From Saccharothrix sp. ALI-22-I (lineage in GTDB: Bacteria; Actinomycetota; Actinomycetes; Mycobacteriales; Pseudonocardiaceae): a stretch of 64,000 bases of DNA. Shown here piece after piece: positions 62,400-64,000 of this stretch. The notes beneath the pieces were generated by a model. The model ran no database searches. It was not told the origin of the DNA and was given only the letters and a program-made list of their open reading frames with translations. The position numbers and the translations under genes are program-made. Every line of letters begins with the position of its first letter. Within the stretch, counting starts at the first letter, position 1. The stretch covers positions 62,001 to 126,000 of the forward strand of contig NZ_MTQP01000050.1 of the NCBI RefSeq assembly GCF_001984175.1, in the 5' to 3' direction.

Positions 62400-63570
62400 G
62401 CGTGTGCACCCGCTGATCGAGATCCAGGCCGAGGCCGGCCACGATCAGCCGAGCGGCGGCCAACTCCGTCCCGACCAGCAGATCCGGGAGCAATTCCGGT
62501 GGCAGCGGTTCACCGTGCCCGTCGAGCCAATGGCGCAAGCGGTCGAGGGCGTCGGTGCCCTCGTACTCGCCCACGCCCGCCAGCGACCACCGCAGCGTTC
62601 GCGAGCGGCGTACCTGTCTGGTCCACCGGTCCAGTCCGGGCATCCGTGACCCGACCAACGCCTCATCCCGTAGGCGACGTGCCGTGGTCGAGGCATCCTG
62701 CCAACCAGCGATCGCGAGCAGCCGGGCGGCGCTGTCGAGTCGGTGGACGAGCGCCGGATCGACCACTTCATCGCGCCACGCCGCGTGATGGCCACTGTGG
62801 CCGAGCAGTTCGATGCGTGCCTCCTGCACCACGTCTCCTTGCAGCACGGTGTGGACGACGAGACCGGCCGGCCAATCCGGCAGTGCAGGTCCCAGCGGAA
62901 CACGCAGCACGTCGAGCATCAGCCCGTCACGGTCGGCCGCACGGTCGGCCAGCGGAATCCCACCGGGCATCTCCATGCCGGACATGTCGTGGCCGTGGTG
63001 CATATCGTGCCCGTGGTTGCCGTCGTGTCCGGGATTGTTGTGCTCAGGACCGCTGTCCGGCTCGTGCCCGCCGTGCTGCTGGTGCTCGTCGTGGTGCTCG
63101 TGTCCGTTGTGCTCTTGGTGGTTCTCGTGCTCGTGGTGGTCGCCGTGGCTCTGGTGTTGGTCGTGCCCGCCGTGGTCCATGTCGGGCATGGCGGAGCCGC
63201 AGGACATCTCGTGGACCTGCTCGTCAGGTTCCACCGCTCGACGTTTGGTCTCACCCTGTTGGCGAACTCGGTCGTGCAACTGAGCCACCGCGGCGACCAG
63301 CACGGCCGACGCCTCTGCCGCTGCGCGGACGTGAGTACGAACGCGTGGCGCAGGCATGGCGTCCCACACCCGGTCGATGTGGGTGTCCAGGCCGGGCGCA
63401 GGCGGACCAGCCACGACCAGCATGTTCGCCTCGGCCGGACTGGTCGCGGCCCACCACCCGCGCTCGCGGACGACCCGCTCCACGGCGAAGCGCGCGAGGG
63501 TGCCGCCGGGCGTGGCGACGACGAAGGGACGCGGGGGAGTGCGGCGCAGCAGCCACGCGGTCAGGTCCAC
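62392..63570 (-). CDS. NuoB-like/His-rich protein in place of peripheral arm
   Basis: 392 residues from the GTG at 63570, which overlaps the nuoA stop by 10 bases. Residues 1-105 resemble NuoB: LLRRTPPRPFVVATPGGTLA, SPAEANMLVVAGPPAPGLDT and IDRVWDAMPAPR (NuoB has PRQAD-x-x-IVAG, then Y/WDQMP-x-P). The four cluster-binding cysteines are absent. Residues 120-200 hold some 23 His with Met and Asp (HDQHQSHGDHHEHENHQEHN, MHHGHDMSGMEMPGG) and one Cys. The C-terminal part (RDGLMLDVLRVPLGPALPDW, LQGDVVQEARIELLGHSG) faintly recalls NuoD-like subunits. Likely a metal-rich dock on the membrane arm. Function unproven. Confidence 0.75.
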   Translation of the reverse strand: MDLTAWLLRRTPPRPFVVATPGGTLARFAVERVVRERGWWAATSPAEANMLVVAGPPAPGLDTHIDRVWDAMPAPRVRTHVRAAAEASAVLVAAVAQLHDRVRQQGETKRRAVEPDEQVHEMSCGSAMPDMDHGGHDQHQSHGDHHEHENHQEHNGHEHHDEHQQHGGHEPDSGPEHNNPGHDGNHGHDMHHGHDMSGMEMPGGIPLADRAADRDGLMLDVLRVPLGPALPDWPAGLVVHTVLQGDVVQEARIELLGHSGHHAAWRDEVVDPALVHRLDSAARLLAIAGWQDASTTARRLRDEALVGSRMPGLDRWTRQVRRSRTLRWSLAGVGEYEGTDALDRLRHWLDGHGEPLPPELLPDLLVGTELAAARLIVAGLGLDLDQRVHTHG

Positions 63571-63902
63571 CGGAACACGCCTTCCCGCCACGCGTACCAG
63601 ACACCGGCCATCAGCACCGCGAGGAAGAGGAACATCTCCACCACCGCCGTCGTGCCCATCCGCGCCACGACCAGCGTCCACGGGTACATGAAGACCATTT
63701 CCATGTCGAACGCGAGGAAGACCATCGTGATCGTGTACCAGCGCACGTGATAGCGGGACACCGCGTGCTCCTGCGGTGCGTGTCCGGAGAGGAACGGCGA
63801 CGCGTCCGTGAGCGCGGCGCCCACACGGACCAGCATGGCGACGCCGTACAACGCCGCCACCAAGGCGGTCGTCACCACCAGCAGTGTCACGACGCCGGTC
63901 AT
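63561..63902 (-). CDS. nuoA: NuoA-like subunit
   Basis: 113 residues from the ATG at 63902. Three helices; the family signature RYHVRWYTITMVFLAFDMEM followed by VFMYPWTLVV contains the conserved acidic FDxE. It is the first visible gene of the cluster and anchors its identity as complex-I-like. Upstream, 69 bases away, another minus-strand gene appears to end. Confidence 0.9.
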   Translation of the reverse strand: MTGVVTLLVVTTALVAALYGVAMLVRVGAALTDASPFLSGHAPQEHAVSRYHVRWYTITMVFLAFDMEMVFMYPWTLVVARMGTTAVVEMFLFLAVLMAGVWYAWREGVFRWT

Positions 63903-63971
63903 CGTCCACCACTAACCATGATCGTAGATCTTAGAGGGGGCGTCGCCCGCTCGCGACCGGATGGCGTCGGG

Positions 63972-64000
63972 TCAGCAGGCGACCATGATCAGGGCGAGCA
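63972..64000 (-). CDS. possible 3' end of a further gene
   Basis: On the minus strand the last bases read LALIMVAC and a TGA at 63972-63974, which looks like a hydrophobic C-terminus. The window ends before more can be judged, so this could also be chance. Confidence 0.25.

Noticed and set aside
55905-63902. Ordinary NADH dehydrogenase operon
   Set aside because: NuoB, C, D, E, F, G and I are missing, and NuoH, NuoM and NuoN lack canonical residues.

Overview
The window is GC-rich, uses many GTG starts, and has tightly packed operons with 4-base stop/start overlaps. Its gene families (F420-dependent LLM oxidoreductase, MEDS/HATPase regulators, pseudokinase/transglutaminase cluster, second nuo cluster, CsoR copper operon) point to an actinobacterium, most likely of the Pseudonocardiaceae (Saccharothrix, Lentzea or Actinosynnema type). 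The genus is inference. I saw no rRNA, tRNA or CRISPR array.

Layout. (1) 1-18,076 is an accessory zone of mobile-element debris: an IS5-type remnant (132-982), two TnsA/TnsB pairs of a Tn7-like transposon family (first pair broken in both genes, second broken in tnsB), a tniQ, and seven copies of a 19-bp inverted repeat with a conserved tail. Between them sit cargo-like genes (hydrolase plus WYL regulator, double GNAT protein, HAD protein, NTF2-like protein, methyltransferase, secreted protein, ArsR-type regulator) and gene fragments. No TnsC/TniB ATPase was found. (2) 18,077-31,738 is ordinary chromosomal metabolism and regulation: aldehyde dehydrogenase, Ser/Thr kinase, LLM oxidoreductase, HAD phosphatase, hydrolases, RsbA-like regulator, SDR, Ppx/GppA, STAS protein and a secreted subtilisin. 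(3) 32,266-39,916 holds a pseudokinase facing an operon of FN3 protein, MoxR ATPase, DUF58 protein and a transglutaminase-fold protein whose catalytic Cys and His are gone. (4) 40,438-44,561 is signalling: a histidine kinase/response regulator pair, a broken SARP, a LuxR-type regulator, an orphan response regulator and a lipoprotein. (5) 44,696-47,283 is a decay zone of truncated genes joined at deletion scars. (6) 47,375-51,292 has a Rho-N-like protein, a DivIVA-like coiled coil, a MerR regulator and small proteins. (7) 51,514-55,494 is a copper operon: CsoR operator, csoR, copZ, a secreted His-containing protein, copA. (8) 55,905-63,902 (minus strand) is a compact complex-I-like cluster nuoA-X-nuoH-J-K-L-M-N that lacks nuoB, C, D, E, F, G and I. 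In the place of the peripheral arm is one 392-residue protein X with a cysteine-free NuoB-like start and a dense His/Met/Asp run.

How the parts work together. The copper operon is a self-contained sense, chaperone and export circuit. The nuo cluster would build an ion-translocating membrane arm without a dehydrogenase module, and its NuoH, NuoM and NuoN depart from canonical residues, so it is unlikely to be ordinary NADH:quinone oxidoreductase. The kinase/MoxR/DUF58/transglutaminase block looks like an envelope-associated assembly in which two enzyme folds have become non-catalytic. Two separate intergenic sites carry the same short repeat family with the core GTTGGACACGCG.
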